NCBI RefSeq assembly: GCF_018119405.1
Contig: NZ_JAGPWC010000019.1
Coordinates: 1 to 64,000, forward strand
Reading direction: 5' to 3'
Length of the DNA: 64,000 nt
Origin: Massilia sp. ST3
GTDB taxonomy: Bacteria > Pseudomonadota > Gammaproteobacteria > Burkholderiales > Burkholderiaceae_D
Below the pieces are notes generated by a model that was not told the DNA's origin, ran no database searches, and saw nothing but the letters and a program-made list of their open reading frames with translations. Position 1 is the stretch's first letter. Every line of letters starts with the position of its first letter. Position numbers and translations under genes: made by a program. This document shows, piece by piece, positions 34,001 to 43,472 of this stretch.

Positions 34001-35568
34001 GCCAGCAGCACCTGGGCGTCGCTGGAACCCTCGAACAGCACCCGGAACATCTCCTCGTTGTCGCGGTTGCGCTGTTCCTGGCGCTTGCGCTCGGTGATGT
34101 CGAGCACCACCGCGTTGACGCCCATCAGCTGGTGCTCGGGACCCCACACCGGGTAGTAGCTCGAGATCCAGTGGCGCGGCTGGCCCGGCGTGGAGGGCAC
34201 TTCGCCGGTGTCCTCGACTTCCAGCAGCGGGCGCCCCGTTTCCAGCACCTGGCGGTAGCCCGACTCGAAGGTACTGCCGACGGGGCCGAGGAGTTCCGGC
34301 AGGGTGCGCCCGATGTGCGCGCGCGCGGGCTGGGCGTTGATCTCGGCCAGGTAGTCGTTGATCATCACCACGCGCATGCCGGTATCCATGAAGCACAGGC
34401 CGACCGGGGCCGAGGCGTACACGATCTCGAGCTGGGCCTTGGAGCGTTCCAGTTCCGCGGTGCGCTCGGCAACCAGGGTTTCCAGGCGGGTGCGGTAGGC
34501 CTGCAGTTCGGCGTCGACCCGGCGCAGCGCGCGCGCCACCTTGTCGACTTCCTTGATCTCGGGCGGGGGCAGGGCCAGCGGTTCGCCGCGGCCCAGGCTT
34601 TCGGCGGGGCCGGCCAGGGCCTGCACCGCGCGCGCGATGGCGCCGCCCAGGGCCCGTGCCAGCCCCAGGCTGATGACAAGCAGCACGCAGATCGCGATCA
34701 CCGTGGTCGTCAGCGAGTGGCCCAGCAGCTCGCGCGCGGCGTTCGGCGGATAGCGGATCGTCACCACCCAGCCGTGCTTGGGCGAGCGGGCATAGGCGGC
34801 GAAGCCGGCCTCGTTGCCGGCGCCCAGCAGGATGATGCCGCGCTCCTGCCTGGCCACTTCGGCCGCCAGCGCCGGGGCCATGGGCGAGCCCACGTGCGCG
34901 CTCGGGTCGCTGCTGCGCGACACCATCAGCAGGCGCTTGTCGTAGATCTCGGCCACCCAGCCTTCCGGCAGGTGCTGGCTCTCGAGCAGGTCGGTCAGGC
35001 GGCGCGGGCGCAACAGCACCGACAGCACATAGCGCACCTTGCCTTCGATCCAGACCGGAACGTCGACCGAGAGTGCATAGGGCTGGTCGCCTTCGGCCTC
35101 GTGCAGCCCGGAGGCGACGGTGTCGCCGGTGGCGAACACGCGCCGGATGTCGTCCGGATTGCCGAGCGGCGGCAGCGGCGCGCCGTAGGCGAACCGGGTG
35201 TGCAGCAGGGGCAGGGCGTCGGGGCCGCTGAGCATGAAGCCCTGGGCCGGAAATTCGGGGCGCAGCAGCTGGCGCGCGCCGGCGTGGAAGGCTTGCAGCT
35301 CGCCGCTGGCCAGCATGGCCGAATTGGCCAGCACCCGGGCCGCGGTCTCGCCGCCGTCGAGGTCGCGATCGACCGCCGCGGCCAGCACCTCGGCCACGGT
35401 CTGCGCATCCTCGGACACGTGCGAGCGCTCGCGCACCGCGGCGTCGCGCGCCAGGGCGATGTAGCCGATCAGGATTGGCAGCGCGCAGGCCAGGACCAGG
35501 GTGTAGAGCTTGGAACGGATCGTCGGCAGCGATGGGCGGTTGAACGGCAACGGGCCTCCCTCGGGCAA
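31069..35568 (-). CDS. Large hybrid sensor histidine kinase, PAS-rich, with two REC domains and HPt
   Basis: A 1499-residue membrane sensor. TM1 (about 20-41) and TM2 (about 278-302) enclose a periplasmic sensor region of roughly 235 residues; a HAMP-like segment and three PAS-type domains follow (about 385-770). The kinase core has MSHELRTPMNAIVG with the phospho-His, then DTGIGIAPEQ and GGAGLGLAIARR for ATP binding. Two receiver domains come next (LDGAMPDLDG, then LMDVQMPVMNG), and the C-terminal HPt has HRLRGVAANLGA. The first receiver has Val where Thr/Ser normally sits, so it may be non-switching. It is coupled (ATGA) to a GGDEF response regulator. Confidence 0.92.
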   Translation of the reverse strand: MPEGGPLPFNRPSLPTIRSKLYTLVLACALPILIGYIALARDAAVRERSHVSEDAQTVAEVLAAAVDRDLDGGETAARVLANSAMLASGELQAFHAGARQLLRPEFPAQGFMLSGPDALPLLHTRFAYGAPLPPLGNPDDIRRVFATGDTVASGLHEAEGDQPYALSVDVPVWIEGKVRYVLSVLLRPRRLTDLLESQHLPEGWVAEIYDKRLLMVSRSSDPSAHVGSPMAPALAAEVARQERGIILLGAGNEAGFAAYARSPKHGWVVTIRYPPNAARELLGHSLTTTVIAICVLLVISLGLARALGGAIARAVQALAGPAESLGRGEPLALPPPEIKEVDKVARALRRVDAELQAYRTRLETLVAERTAELERSKAQLEIVYASAPVGLCFMDTGMRVVMINDYLAEINAQPARAHIGRTLPELLGPVGSTFESGYRQVLETGRPLLEVEDTGEVPSTPGQPRHWISSYYPVWGPEHQLMGVNAVVLDITERKRQEQRNRDNEEMFRVLFEGSSDAQVLLAFGAGFVSANPAAAALFGFSSPVQLLNESPVSTSPPVQLDGRPSADAAMDYMRRAIDTGRCQFEWLHKRVDGSVFHADVLLSRVDIGGAGMMAATIRDISARVASENALRAASEQLAQRERFLRTVTDNLPALVGYWDAERRCRFANRPYLDWLGRSEEDALGRTAAELLPAEQLAQISPFLDGVLAGTPQTFERTLSRPGGASIHALSNFIPDIDEHGAVRGYYMLHADVTDLKQTQSQLVEALHQAEAASRAKGEFLANMSHELRTPMNAIVGLARLLEEGQLGRRERGYVSRMQTAARSLLGMLSDLLNFSRIESGQLVLERTPFAVDGLLSSIAVLTAPNAWAKGVEPVFAVAPDVPPTLLGDPMRLEQVLLNLVGNAVKFTERGEIVLAVRVVRREHAQVELGFSVRDTGIGIAPEQQARMFDAFSQGDSSTSRKYGGAGLGLAIARRLVELAGGRLGVTSAAGAGADFHFTLPFVVVEDERPLPRGAGRPLRVLVADDNDSARAALAAACAAFGWSVDGAAGGQAALARLRAGQAYDLAFLDGAMPDLDGVAVLAAARAEQLALPPTCLLVADPDAERLSELAGELQLGAVLGKPFTLGGLREAADRLLGAGPAAAPGHGAPLVARLQGLRVLLVEDNPINQEVAGFILTHAGASVDIAGNGRVAVSMLGERADYDVILMDVQMPVMNGYEAAAAIRQAGLSIPIVAMTANAMDEDRERSLAAGMQAHLPKPIDVDELVATLERIAPRASAAQDGTGAAATPATQAEASSPVPMHLPGIDLQATLPRFGGSFERFAAVFARFIDSRTATLAELRMLTDAGDRHAAQGVTHRLRGVAANLGAVDVARTAHELELALRNEDHPTVVLRLAELAAALDIAAAGARELDDPERQRALAAPAEGDGPALHDSLARLLQLLENNNMKALTQFDALRPALAAHAGQDAAARLADAVGTLRFGEAAVQVRELLQRKTQA

Positions 35569-35677
35569 TGCGGCGCGGGGCGCCGCGATGCCCCATGGTA
35601 GCTGAGCTCAGTCACCATGCATAGCGGCGTCCCGGATCGTGCGCGCGGCCCCTGCTAGGGGGGCTTGGCCGCTCCGC

Positions 35678-36895
<1,218 letters not shown>

Positions 36896-36916
36896 GGTGT
36901 CTCCGTTGGTCGTTCT

Positions 36917-37987
36917 TTACGCCGCGCTGCGCGAAGCGAAGCGCCAGGCCATCTCCGCCATCGGGCGCGCGGCCTTGCCGTTTTCCAGGGCGGCGCTGCT
37001 GGATGCGGTGCCGTCGACATAGCGCTTCATGATGCCCTGCATGATGCCGGCCAGCCGGAACATGTTGTAGGCCAGGTAGAAGTCGAAGTCCTCCTCGCGG
37101 ATGGTCTTGCCGGTGCGTTCGCAGTAGCGCGCCACGTATTCTTGCAGCGATGGGATGCCGAGGGCGGCCAGGTCCAGGCCCGCGATGCCGCGGAACTGGC
37201 CGGGCGGGATGTGCCAGCTCATGCAGTGGTAGGAAAAATCGGCCAGCGGGTGCCCGAGGGTCGACAGCTCCCAGTCCAGCACCGCCAGGATGCGCGGCTC
37301 GCTGGGGTGGAAGATCAGGTTGTCGAGGCGGTAGTCGCCGTGCACGATGCTGGTGTCGTCCCCTGGCGGGATATGGGCCGGCAGCCAGTCGATCAGGCGG
37401 TCCATGGCCTCGATCGGCTCGGTGATCGAGGCCTGGTATTGCCTGGTCCAGCGCTCGATCTGGCGCGCAAAATAATTGCCCGGCTTGCCATAGTCGTGCA
37501 GGCCAATGGCGGCGTGGTCGATGGTGTGCAGGCGCGAGATCACGCGGTTCTGCTCGTCGTAGATGGCGGCGCGTTCCTCAGGCGTCATGCCGGGCAGGGA
37601 CTGATCCCACAGCACCCGGCCCTCGATGTGCTCCATGACGAAGAAGGCGCGTCCGATCACCGCTTCATCCGTGCATAGCGCGTACTGGCGCGGGGCTGGA
37701 AAGTCGGCGCCGTGCAGGGCGTTCATGACGCGGAATTCGCGCTCGATCGCGTGCGCCGAGGGCAGCAGCCTGGCCGCCGGGCCGGGCTTGGTGCGCAGCA
37801 CATAGCGCTTGCCGCCAGCTGCGCGCAGCAGGAAGGTCGGGTTGGACTGGCCGCCCTTGAACTGATCGGCGGCCAGGGGGCCGCCGGGGTAGTCTTCCAC
37901 GTGCGCGCGCATCCAGGCGTCGAGCGCGCCGGTGTCGAAGCGCTGGCGCTCCGACACCGGTTTGGTTCCCATCATGTCTTCGAACAT
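36917..37987 (-). CDS. APH-fold phosphotransferase, LvaA-like
   Basis: A 356-residue kinase-like protein of the aminoglycoside-phosphotransferase family. Visible are YVLRTKPG (ATP lysine), the catalytic loop VHGDYRLDNLIFH and the metal-binding Asp in AVLDWELSTLG. This acyl-CoA-associated subgroup phosphorylates hydroxyacyl-CoA rather than antibiotics. The start MFEDMMGTKP follows GGAGACACG. It forms an operon with the acyl-CoA dehydrogenase and probably the histidine phosphatase. Confidence 0.85.
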   Translation of the reverse strand: MFEDMMGTKPVSERQRFDTGALDAWMRAHVEDYPGGPLAADQFKGGQSNPTFLLRAAGGKRYVLRTKPGPAARLLPSAHAIEREFRVMNALHGADFPAPRQYALCTDEAVIGRAFFVMEHIEGRVLWDQSLPGMTPEERAAIYDEQNRVISRLHTIDHAAIGLHDYGKPGNYFARQIERWTRQYQASITEPIEAMDRLIDWLPAHIPPGDDTSIVHGDYRLDNLIFHPSEPRILAVLDWELSTLGHPLADFSYHCMSWHIPPGQFRGIAGLDLAALGIPSLQEYVARYCERTGKTIREEDFDFYLAYNMFRLAGIMQGIMKRYVDGTASSSAALENGKAARPMAEMAWRFASRSAA

Positions 37988-38058
37988 CGTGTCTCCAGGT
38001 CGTGGGATGTGCGTCCGCAAAAGGCACGGACGTTCTATTTTTGGGCGAAAGAATGCTC

Positions 38059-38766
38059 TCAGCGCCCCTTGCGGTACTGCTCGAACAACTGTTCCATCGT
38101 GGTGGTGCGGGCGCCCGGCTGCAGCGGGCCGGGCGGGACATGATTGACGAAGCGGACCACCCAGTCGTGCGGCGCTAGGCCGACGTCGAGGGCATTGATG
38201 CAGCCGGCGGCCTGGGACAGGCCGCCCAGGAACAGGCGCTGGCCGGTCAGGGCCAGCGACAGGATGGCGCAGTTCACGCCGCCGTGCAGCACCAGCAGGG
38301 CCGTGTCCCAGTCGCCCGCGGCGCGCAGCTTGGCGACCGCCGGGTGGACCCGGTCCATCATCTCGCCCACCGATTCTCCGCCCAGGAAGCGCTGCTGCTC
38401 GTCCACCAGGCCCTCGAAGGCGCCGGTGAAGGCGCGCCGCAGATCGGCCGCCGGGATATCGGCCAGGCGTCCGCCGCGGATTTCGTGCAGTTCCGGCCAC
38501 ACCTCGATCTCGGCCGGCTGGCCGGTCGCGGCCAGCACCCGCCGGGCCGTCTGGACCGTGCGCGGCAGGCCGGAGACGATCACCCGGTCGAAACGCACTC
38601 CCGCCTCGAAGAAGGCTTGGCCGGCCGCGTCGGCCTGGGCGACGCCGGCCTCGTTCAAGTCCACGGTCTCGGGCAGGAAGGGTTTGCCGCTGTCGTCGAA
38701 ATAGGTGACGCTGCCGTGGCGCATCAGGTAGATGCGGCGGCGCTCGCCCGGCGCAGGCTCGTGCAT
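38059..38766 (-). CDS. Histidine phosphatase family protein
   Basis: A 235-residue phosphoglycerate-mutase-like enzyme. The nucleophile box LMRHGS, the GLPRTVQTA arginine, and the second His in LVLHGGVNC mark the catalytic core. The start MHEPAPGERR has GGGAG at a good distance; longer starts are possible. It is 71 bases upstream of the phosphotransferase gene on the same strand. Its substrate is unknown; the neighbourhood suggests a phosphate intermediate of acyl-CoA metabolism, but a general role is equally possible. Confidence 0.82.
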   Translation of the reverse strand: MHEPAPGERRRIYLMRHGSVTYFDDSGKPFLPETVDLNEAGVAQADAAGQAFFEAGVRFDRVIVSGLPRTVQTARRVLAATGQPAEIEVWPELHEIRGGRLADIPAADLRRAFTGAFEGLVDEQQRFLGGESVGEMMDRVHPAVAKLRAAGDWDTALLVLHGGVNCAILSLALTGQRLFLGGLSQAAGCINALDVGLAPHDWVVRFVNHVPPGPLQPGARTTTMEQLFEQYRKGR

Positions 38767-38900
38767 CGAAACTCCCATCATGAGTGAAAAGACACGGATA
38801 TTGGCCATCTTACACCGCCCATATGGATGAGCGAGGCGTATTCGAGACAGAATAGCGGTGCAATCTCGATGCCAGCCGTCAATTACTGTTCTTTCTGGAA

Positions 38901-38906
38901 TAAAAT
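38901..38906 (+). promoter_or_regulatory. Possible -10 of the msh operon
   Basis: TAAAAT lies 33 bases before the mshE start in an AT-richer stretch. A -35 could not be identified. Confidence 0.35.
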
Positions 38907-38939
38907 TGTGCCCGCGAAACACAACTCTCGAGGGATGGT

Positions 38940-40643
38940 ATGGCAAGGCCGGAAAAAGTGCGACTTGGCGAAGTGCTGATGCAGCAGAAGCTGTTGAGCG
39001 AAGAACAGCTCAACCAGGCGCTGGCCGACCAGAAGCGCACCGGCCGCAAGCTGGGCCGGGTGTTCGTGGAAAGCGGCTACGTGACCGAGGAGCAGATCTC
39101 GGGCGCGCTGGCACGCCAGCTGAACATCCCTTATATCAATCTCAAGTTCTACAACATCAACGACGAGCTGGTGCGCCAGCTGCCGGAAACGGCTGCGCGC
39201 CGCTTCCGCGCCCTGGTGCTGGAAGACCGCCGCGAGACCATGCTGGTGGGCGTGTCCGACCCGACCGACCTGTTCGCCTATGACGAGATCGCACGCCTGC
39301 TGAAGAAGGGCGTGGAGCTGGCCGTGGTCAACGAGACCGAGGTCCTGGCCGCGATCGACCGCATCTACCGCCGCACCGGCGAGATCACCGGCCTGGCGCG
39401 CGAGGTCGAGGCCGACCTGGGCGACACCTCGATCGACTTCGGCGCCCTGGCCGCCAACCCGGGCCTGGAAGAAGCCCCCATCGTCAAGCTGCTGCAGTCG
39501 GTGTTCGACGACGCGGTGCAGGTGCGCGCCTCGGACATCCACATCGAGCCCCAGGACGGGCGCCTGGCGATCCGCTTCCGTATCGACGGCGTGCTGCACC
39601 TGCAGACCGAGGCCGACCTCAAGGTCGCCACCCCGCTGGCGCTGCGCCTCAAGCTGATGGCCGACCTCGACATCTCGGAGAAGCGCCTGCCGCAGGACGG
39701 CCGCTTCGCGGTCAAGGTGCGCAACCAGCGCGTCGACGTCCGTATCTCGACGATGCCGACCCAGTACGGCGAATCGGTGGTCATGCGTCTGCTGAACCAG
39801 GGCGGCACCACCCTGCGCCTGGATGCGATCGGCATGCCCTCGCGCATCGTCGAGCGCTTCCGCAACATCGTGGCGCGCCCCAACGGCCTGGTGCTGGTCA
39901 CCGGCCCCACGGGCAGCGGCAAGACCACTACCCTGTACAGCGCGCTGTCCGAGCTGAACTCGGTGGAGAAGAAGCTGATCACGGTCGAGGACCCGGTCGA
40001 ATACCGCATGAAGGGCATCAACCAGGTGCAGGTCAACGACAAGATCGAGCTGACTTTCGCGCGCGTGCTGCGGTCCGCGCTGCGCCAGGACCCGGACATC
40101 GTGCTGGTCGGCGAGATGCGCGACCAGGAAACCGCCCAGATCGGCCTGCGCGCCGCCATGACCGGTCACCTGGTTTTGTCGACCCTGCACACCAACGACG
40201 CCGCCTCGACGCCGCTGCGCCTGATGGACATGGGCGTGCCGCGCTACATGGTGGGCGGCTCGCTGCAGGCCGTGCTGGCCCAGCGCCTGGTGCGCGTGAT
40301 CTGCGAGAGCTGCTCCACCGAATACCAGCCGGAAGCGAGCGAAGTCAACTGGCTGCGCTCCGAACTGGGCGAGCGCGCCGCCAGCACCCGTTTCTTCCAT
40401 GGCAAGGGCTGCTCGCACTGCAACGGCACCGGCTACCGCGGCCGTACCGGCGTCTACGAGCTGCTGGAGATGACCCGCGCCGTGACCGAGGCGGTGAACC
40501 ACCCCGACCCCTCGCACTTCCTGAAGGTGGCCCACGCCGAGATGGGCGGCCAGACCCTGCGCCGCCACGCGGTCGCCCTGGCGGTGGCCGGGCGCAGCAC
40601 CATCGCCGAGGCGATGCGCGTCAGTAACCAGCAGGACGACTGA
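38940..40643 (+). CDS. mshE: MSH pilus assembly ATPase with c-di-GMP-binding MshEN domain
   Basis: A 567-residue GspE/PulE ATPase powering pilus extension. The N terminus holds two 24-residue MshEN motifs at about 8-31 and 37-60 with a 5-residue spacer (first RLGEVL...LLSEEQ, second KLGRVF...YVTEEQ), the arrangement that binds c-di-GMP in Vibrio MshE. Walker A is GPTGSGKTTT; the Asp box (VEDPVEYRM), Walker B (DIVLVGEMRDQET), and a tetracysteine zinc site (CESCSTEY, CSHCNGTGYRGRTG) follow. It starts the msh locus and overlaps the next gene by one base. Confidence 0.93.
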   Translation: MARPEKVRLGEVLMQQKLLSEEQLNQALADQKRTGRKLGRVFVESGYVTEEQISGALARQLNIPYINLKFYNINDELVRQLPETAARRFRALVLEDRRETMLVGVSDPTDLFAYDEIARLLKKGVELAVVNETEVLAAIDRIYRRTGEITGLAREVEADLGDTSIDFGALAANPGLEEAPIVKLLQSVFDDAVQVRASDIHIEPQDGRLAIRFRIDGVLHLQTEADLKVATPLALRLKLMADLDISEKRLPQDGRFAVKVRNQRVDVRISTMPTQYGESVVMRLLNQGGTTLRLDAIGMPSRIVERFRNIVARPNGLVLVTGPTGSGKTTTLYSALSELNSVEKKLITVEDPVEYRMKGINQVQVNDKIELTFARVLRSALRQDPDIVLVGEMRDQETAQIGLRAAMTGHLVLSTLHTNDAASTPLRLMDMGVPRYMVGGSLQAVLAQRLVRVICESCSTEYQPEASEVNWLRSELGERAASTRFFHGKGCSHCNGTGYRGRTGVYELLEMTRAVTEAVNHPDPSHFLKVAHAEMGGQTLRRHAVALAVAGRSTIAEAMRVSNQQDD

Positions 40644-41884
40644 TGCCCTTCTTCGCCTACAAAGGCCGCGACGCGCGCGGCGAGCTGGCCCAGGGCATCC
40701 TGGAAGGCGCCGACAGCTCGGCCGTGGCCGACCTGCTGTTCGCCAACGGCATGACGCCGATCGAGATCACGCCTTCGAAGAAGGGGCCGGGCGAGGCCGC
40801 CGGAGGCGCCGCCGGCCTGCTGGCCCGCTTCACCGAAAAGAAGGTCACGTCGATGGACGTGCAGCTGTTCAGCCGCCAGATCTACACCCTGCTCAAGTCG
40901 GGCGTGCCGATCATGCGCGGCCTGGCGGGCCTGCAGGAATCGGCGATCAACAAATCCTTCGCCAAGGTCATCAAGGACCTGCGCGAATCGCTCGACTCCG
41001 GCCGCGAGCTGTCGGCGGCCATGATGCGCCACCCGGAATGCTTCACGCCCTTCTACCTGTCGATGGTGAAGGTGGGCGAAATGACGGGCCGCCTGGAAGA
41101 AGTCTTCCTGCGCTTGTTCGACCACCTGGAGTTCGACCGCGACATGCGCGAGCGGGTCAAGACCGCGATGCGCTACCCGACCTTCGTCGTGGTCGCGATG
41201 GTGATCGCGATGACGGTCGTGAACGTGTTCGTGATCCCGCAGTTCGCCGCGGTGTTCAAGTCCTTCGGCGCCGAGCTGCCGCTGATGACCCGCATCCTGC
41301 TGAATACCTCCGAATTCACGGTCGCCTACTGGCCTGCGCTGGCCGTGCTGGCGGCGGGTGGCATCTTCGGCTTCCGCGCCTGGACCAAAACGCCGTCCGG
41401 ACGCCTCAAGTGGGACCAGAAGAAGCTGCGCATCCCGATCGCCGGCAAGATCATCCACAAGGCCACCATGGCCCGTTTCGCGCGCAGCTTCGCGCTGTCG
41501 ATGCGCAGTGGGGTGCCGATCGTGCAAGCCTTGACCGTGGTGTCGCAGACCGCCGACAACGCCTACCTGAGCTCGCGCATCGAGCAGATGCGCGACGGCG
41601 TCGAGCGCGGCGAAAGCATCCTGCGCACCTCGGTGGCGGCCAACGTGTTCACGCCCATCGTGCTGCAGATGATCGCCGTGGGCGAGGAATCCGGCTCGCT
41701 GGACGACCTGATGGACGAGATCGCGCAAATGTACGAGCGCGAGGTCGACTACGAACTCAAGACCCTGTCGAGCCAGATCGAGCCGATCCTGATCACCTTC
41801 CTGGGGATCATGGTGCTGATCCTGGCGCTGGGCATCTTCATGCCGATCTGGGACCTGGGCCAGGCGGCGCTGCACGGCAAGTGA
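40643..41884 (+). CDS. mshG: MSH pilus inner-membrane platform protein (GspF/PilC type)
   Basis: A 413-residue polytopic protein with two T2SSF domains. The first begins FSRQIYTLLKSGVPIMRGLAG and the second FARSFALSMRSGVPIVQAL; membrane helices follow each. It couples the MshE motor to pilin insertion. It starts on the last base of mshE and overlaps the next gene (TGATG). Confidence 0.92.
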   Translation: MPFFAYKGRDARGELAQGILEGADSSAVADLLFANGMTPIEITPSKKGPGEAAGGAAGLLARFTEKKVTSMDVQLFSRQIYTLLKSGVPIMRGLAGLQESAINKSFAKVIKDLRESLDSGRELSAAMMRHPECFTPFYLSMVKVGEMTGRLEEVFLRLFDHLEFDRDMRERVKTAMRYPTFVVVAMVIAMTVVNVFVIPQFAAVFKSFGAELPLMTRILLNTSEFTVAYWPALAVLAAGGIFGFRAWTKTPSGRLKWDQKKLRIPIAGKIIHKATMARFARSFALSMRSGVPIVQALTVVSQTADNAYLSSRIEQMRDGVERGESILRTSVAANVFTPIVLQMIAVGEESGSLDDLMDEIAQMYEREVDYELKTLSSQIEPILITFLGIMVLILALGIFMPIWDLGQAALHGK

Positions 41885-42384
41885 TGAAGCGGCAGGGCGG
41901 GGCAAGCCGCTTCGAATTCGCGGTCTGCATGCTGCTGGTGGCGCTGCTCGCGGGCGGCCTGCTGATCAGGCTGCTGGATGTGCGCGAGGAGTCCGAGCGC
42001 GCTGCCGCCCACCACGTGGCGGGGGCGCTCAGGACTGCGCTGGCGGCGCGCGTGGCACGCATGGAAGAGGACGCGCAACTGGCCAAACTGGCCGGCGAAA
42101 ACCCGATGCACTGGCTGAGCCGCTTGCCACCGAACTACCTGGGTGAATACTATTCGCCCGACCTGGCGGGCTTGCGCAAGGGAAGCTGGTACTTCGACCG
42201 GACTGACAAGAGCATCAACTATTTGTTTAGCCGCGACACTTTTTCTCGCGGGACATCAAAATTGCTGAAGTTCAAGGTAGAATTCATGCGTTCGCCCCGG
42301 ATGCACCGGAATGACCGGCTCGACGGGGATACGCGGGGATTGGCGCTGCTGGAAATCGATGCGCTGAACCTGAAACAGCATTAG
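41884..42384 (+). CDS. Pilus-locus membrane protein in the mshF position
   Basis: A 166-residue protein starting MKRQGGASRFEFAVCMLLVALLAGG. It has one N-terminal hydrophobic helix in the place of a pilin helix, but no canonical G-F-T-L-[IV]-E cleavage box (the sequence reads SRFEFAV), and then a soluble domain with charged and aromatic stretches. By position (after mshG, before mshA) it corresponds to mshF, though similarity is limited. It may be a non-processed pseudopilin-like anchor. Confidence 0.6.
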   Translation: MKRQGGASRFEFAVCMLLVALLAGGLLIRLLDVREESERAAAHHVAGALRTALAARVARMEEDAQLAKLAGENPMHWLSRLPPNYLGEYYSPDLAGLRKGSWYFDRTDKSINYLFSRDTFSRGTSKLLKFKVEFMRSPRMHRNDRLDGDTRGLALLEIDALNLKQH

Positions 42385-42444
42385 GCAGTACCAATCAACC
42401 CACCGCGGCCGTGACGTCCGCACCACCTCAACGGAGAGAACTGA

Positions 42445-42909
42445 ATGAACAAGAGCTTCAACAAAGGCGCACAGGGCGGCTTCACGCTGATCGAACTGAT
42501 CGTCGTGATCGTCATCCTGGGCATCCTGGCCGCGACCGCGCTGCCGAAATTCGCCAGCCTGAGCGGCGATGCGCGCAAGGCCAGCCTGCAGGCTGCACGC
42601 GGTTCGATGTCCTCGGCGGCATCGATGGTGCACGGCAAGTGGCTGATCGATTCGAATGTGTCGTCGATCGAAGGTGTCGCCGTGACCATGGTCAACGGCT
42701 ACCCGAGCGCCGGCACCATCGCCCCGCTGGCCGGCATCACCAACAACCAGGATTACAAGGTCGTCACCACCACCGGCGCCAACGCGACCACCACGCTGAC
42801 TCCGCTGGGCCTGCCGACTACCCTGGAAGCCACCTGCTTCGTGCGCTATACGGAAGCCGCTGCCAACGCCGCGCCGACCTACACCCAGGACCTGACCAAG
42901 TGCGAATAA
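42445..42909 (+). CDS. mshA: MSH-type major pilin candidate
   Basis: A 154-residue type IV prepilin. The leader MNKSFNKGAQGG precedes the cleavage box GGFTLIELIVVIVILG, with Glu5 conserved. A C-terminal Cys pair (EATCFVRY and LTKCE) can form the D-region disulfide. A GGAGAG site precedes the ATG. It is the first of two closely related pilins and has no terminator after it. Confidence 0.85.
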   Translation: MNKSFNKGAQGGFTLIELIVVIVILGILAATALPKFASLSGDARKASLQAARGSMSSAASMVHGKWLIDSNVSSIEGVAVTMVNGYPSAGTIAPLAGITNNQDYKVVTTTGANATTTLTPLGLPTTLEATCFVRYTEAAANAAPTYTQDLTKCE

Positions 42910-42985
42910 GCCTGTCGATCTGACAGCTTATACTTTGGGCACGGTCGCATTCGCGGCCGTGCCTTTTGATTTTCAAGGGAGCGTC

Positions 42986-43456
42986 ATGCATATCCGTCGT
43001 CTTCGGCACCACCAGGGCTTCACGCTGATCGAGCTGATCGTCGTGATCGTCGTCCTCGGCATCCTCGCAGCCACGGCCTTGCCGAAGTTCGCGAAGCTGA
43101 GCGGCGATGCTCAGGTGGCCAAGCTGAAGGCCGCGCGTGGCGCGCTTACTTCCTCGGCGGCCATGATCCACGCCCAGTGGCTGATCAAGCCGGCCGCTAG
43201 CATGACGGTCGAAGGGCAGGCTGTCGGCATCGTCAATGGCTATCCGGACGCGACCGCGGCCTTCGCCGCCGCGGCCGGCCTGAACGCGAATGACTACCGC
43301 ATCGAAGTCAACAAGGACGAGCTGGTGATCTCGCCCGCCGGCATGCTGGACAGCGATCCGTCCGCCGCCACCTGCTTCATCGCTTACGCCGCGCCGACCG
43401 GCGCCAACCGTCCTCCGGTCTTCAGCCAGGCCGCCAACCCGCTCGTCTGCGGTTAA
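42986..43456 (+). CDS. Second MshA-like pilin
   Basis: A 156-residue prepilin almost identical to the first in its N-terminal helix (GFTLIELIVVIVVLGILAA, SGDAQVAKLKAARGAL) and similar through the WLIKPA and VNGYPDA region, with Cys in AATCFIAY and LVCG. The two look like a tandem duplication that has diverged in the C-terminal, surface-exposed half. It could correspond to mshB or be an alternative major pilin. The start follows AAGGGAG. Confidence 0.82.
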   Translation: MHIRRLRHHQGFTLIELIVVIVVLGILAATALPKFAKLSGDAQVAKLKAARGALTSSAAMIHAQWLIKPAASMTVEGQAVGIVNGYPDATAAFAAAAGLNANDYRIEVNKDELVISPAGMLDSDPSAATCFIAYAAPTGANRPPVFSQAANPLVCG

Positions 43457-43472
43457 GCCTCGCGAGACCAGA

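Noticed and set aside
30928..35601. A 4.7-kb open frame on the plus strand antisense to the hybrid kinase
   Set aside because: Its translation is Gln/Arg/His/Ala-rich low complexity without domains, as expected for a shadow frame in GC-rich DNA; the minus-strand kinase shows complete domain motifs.
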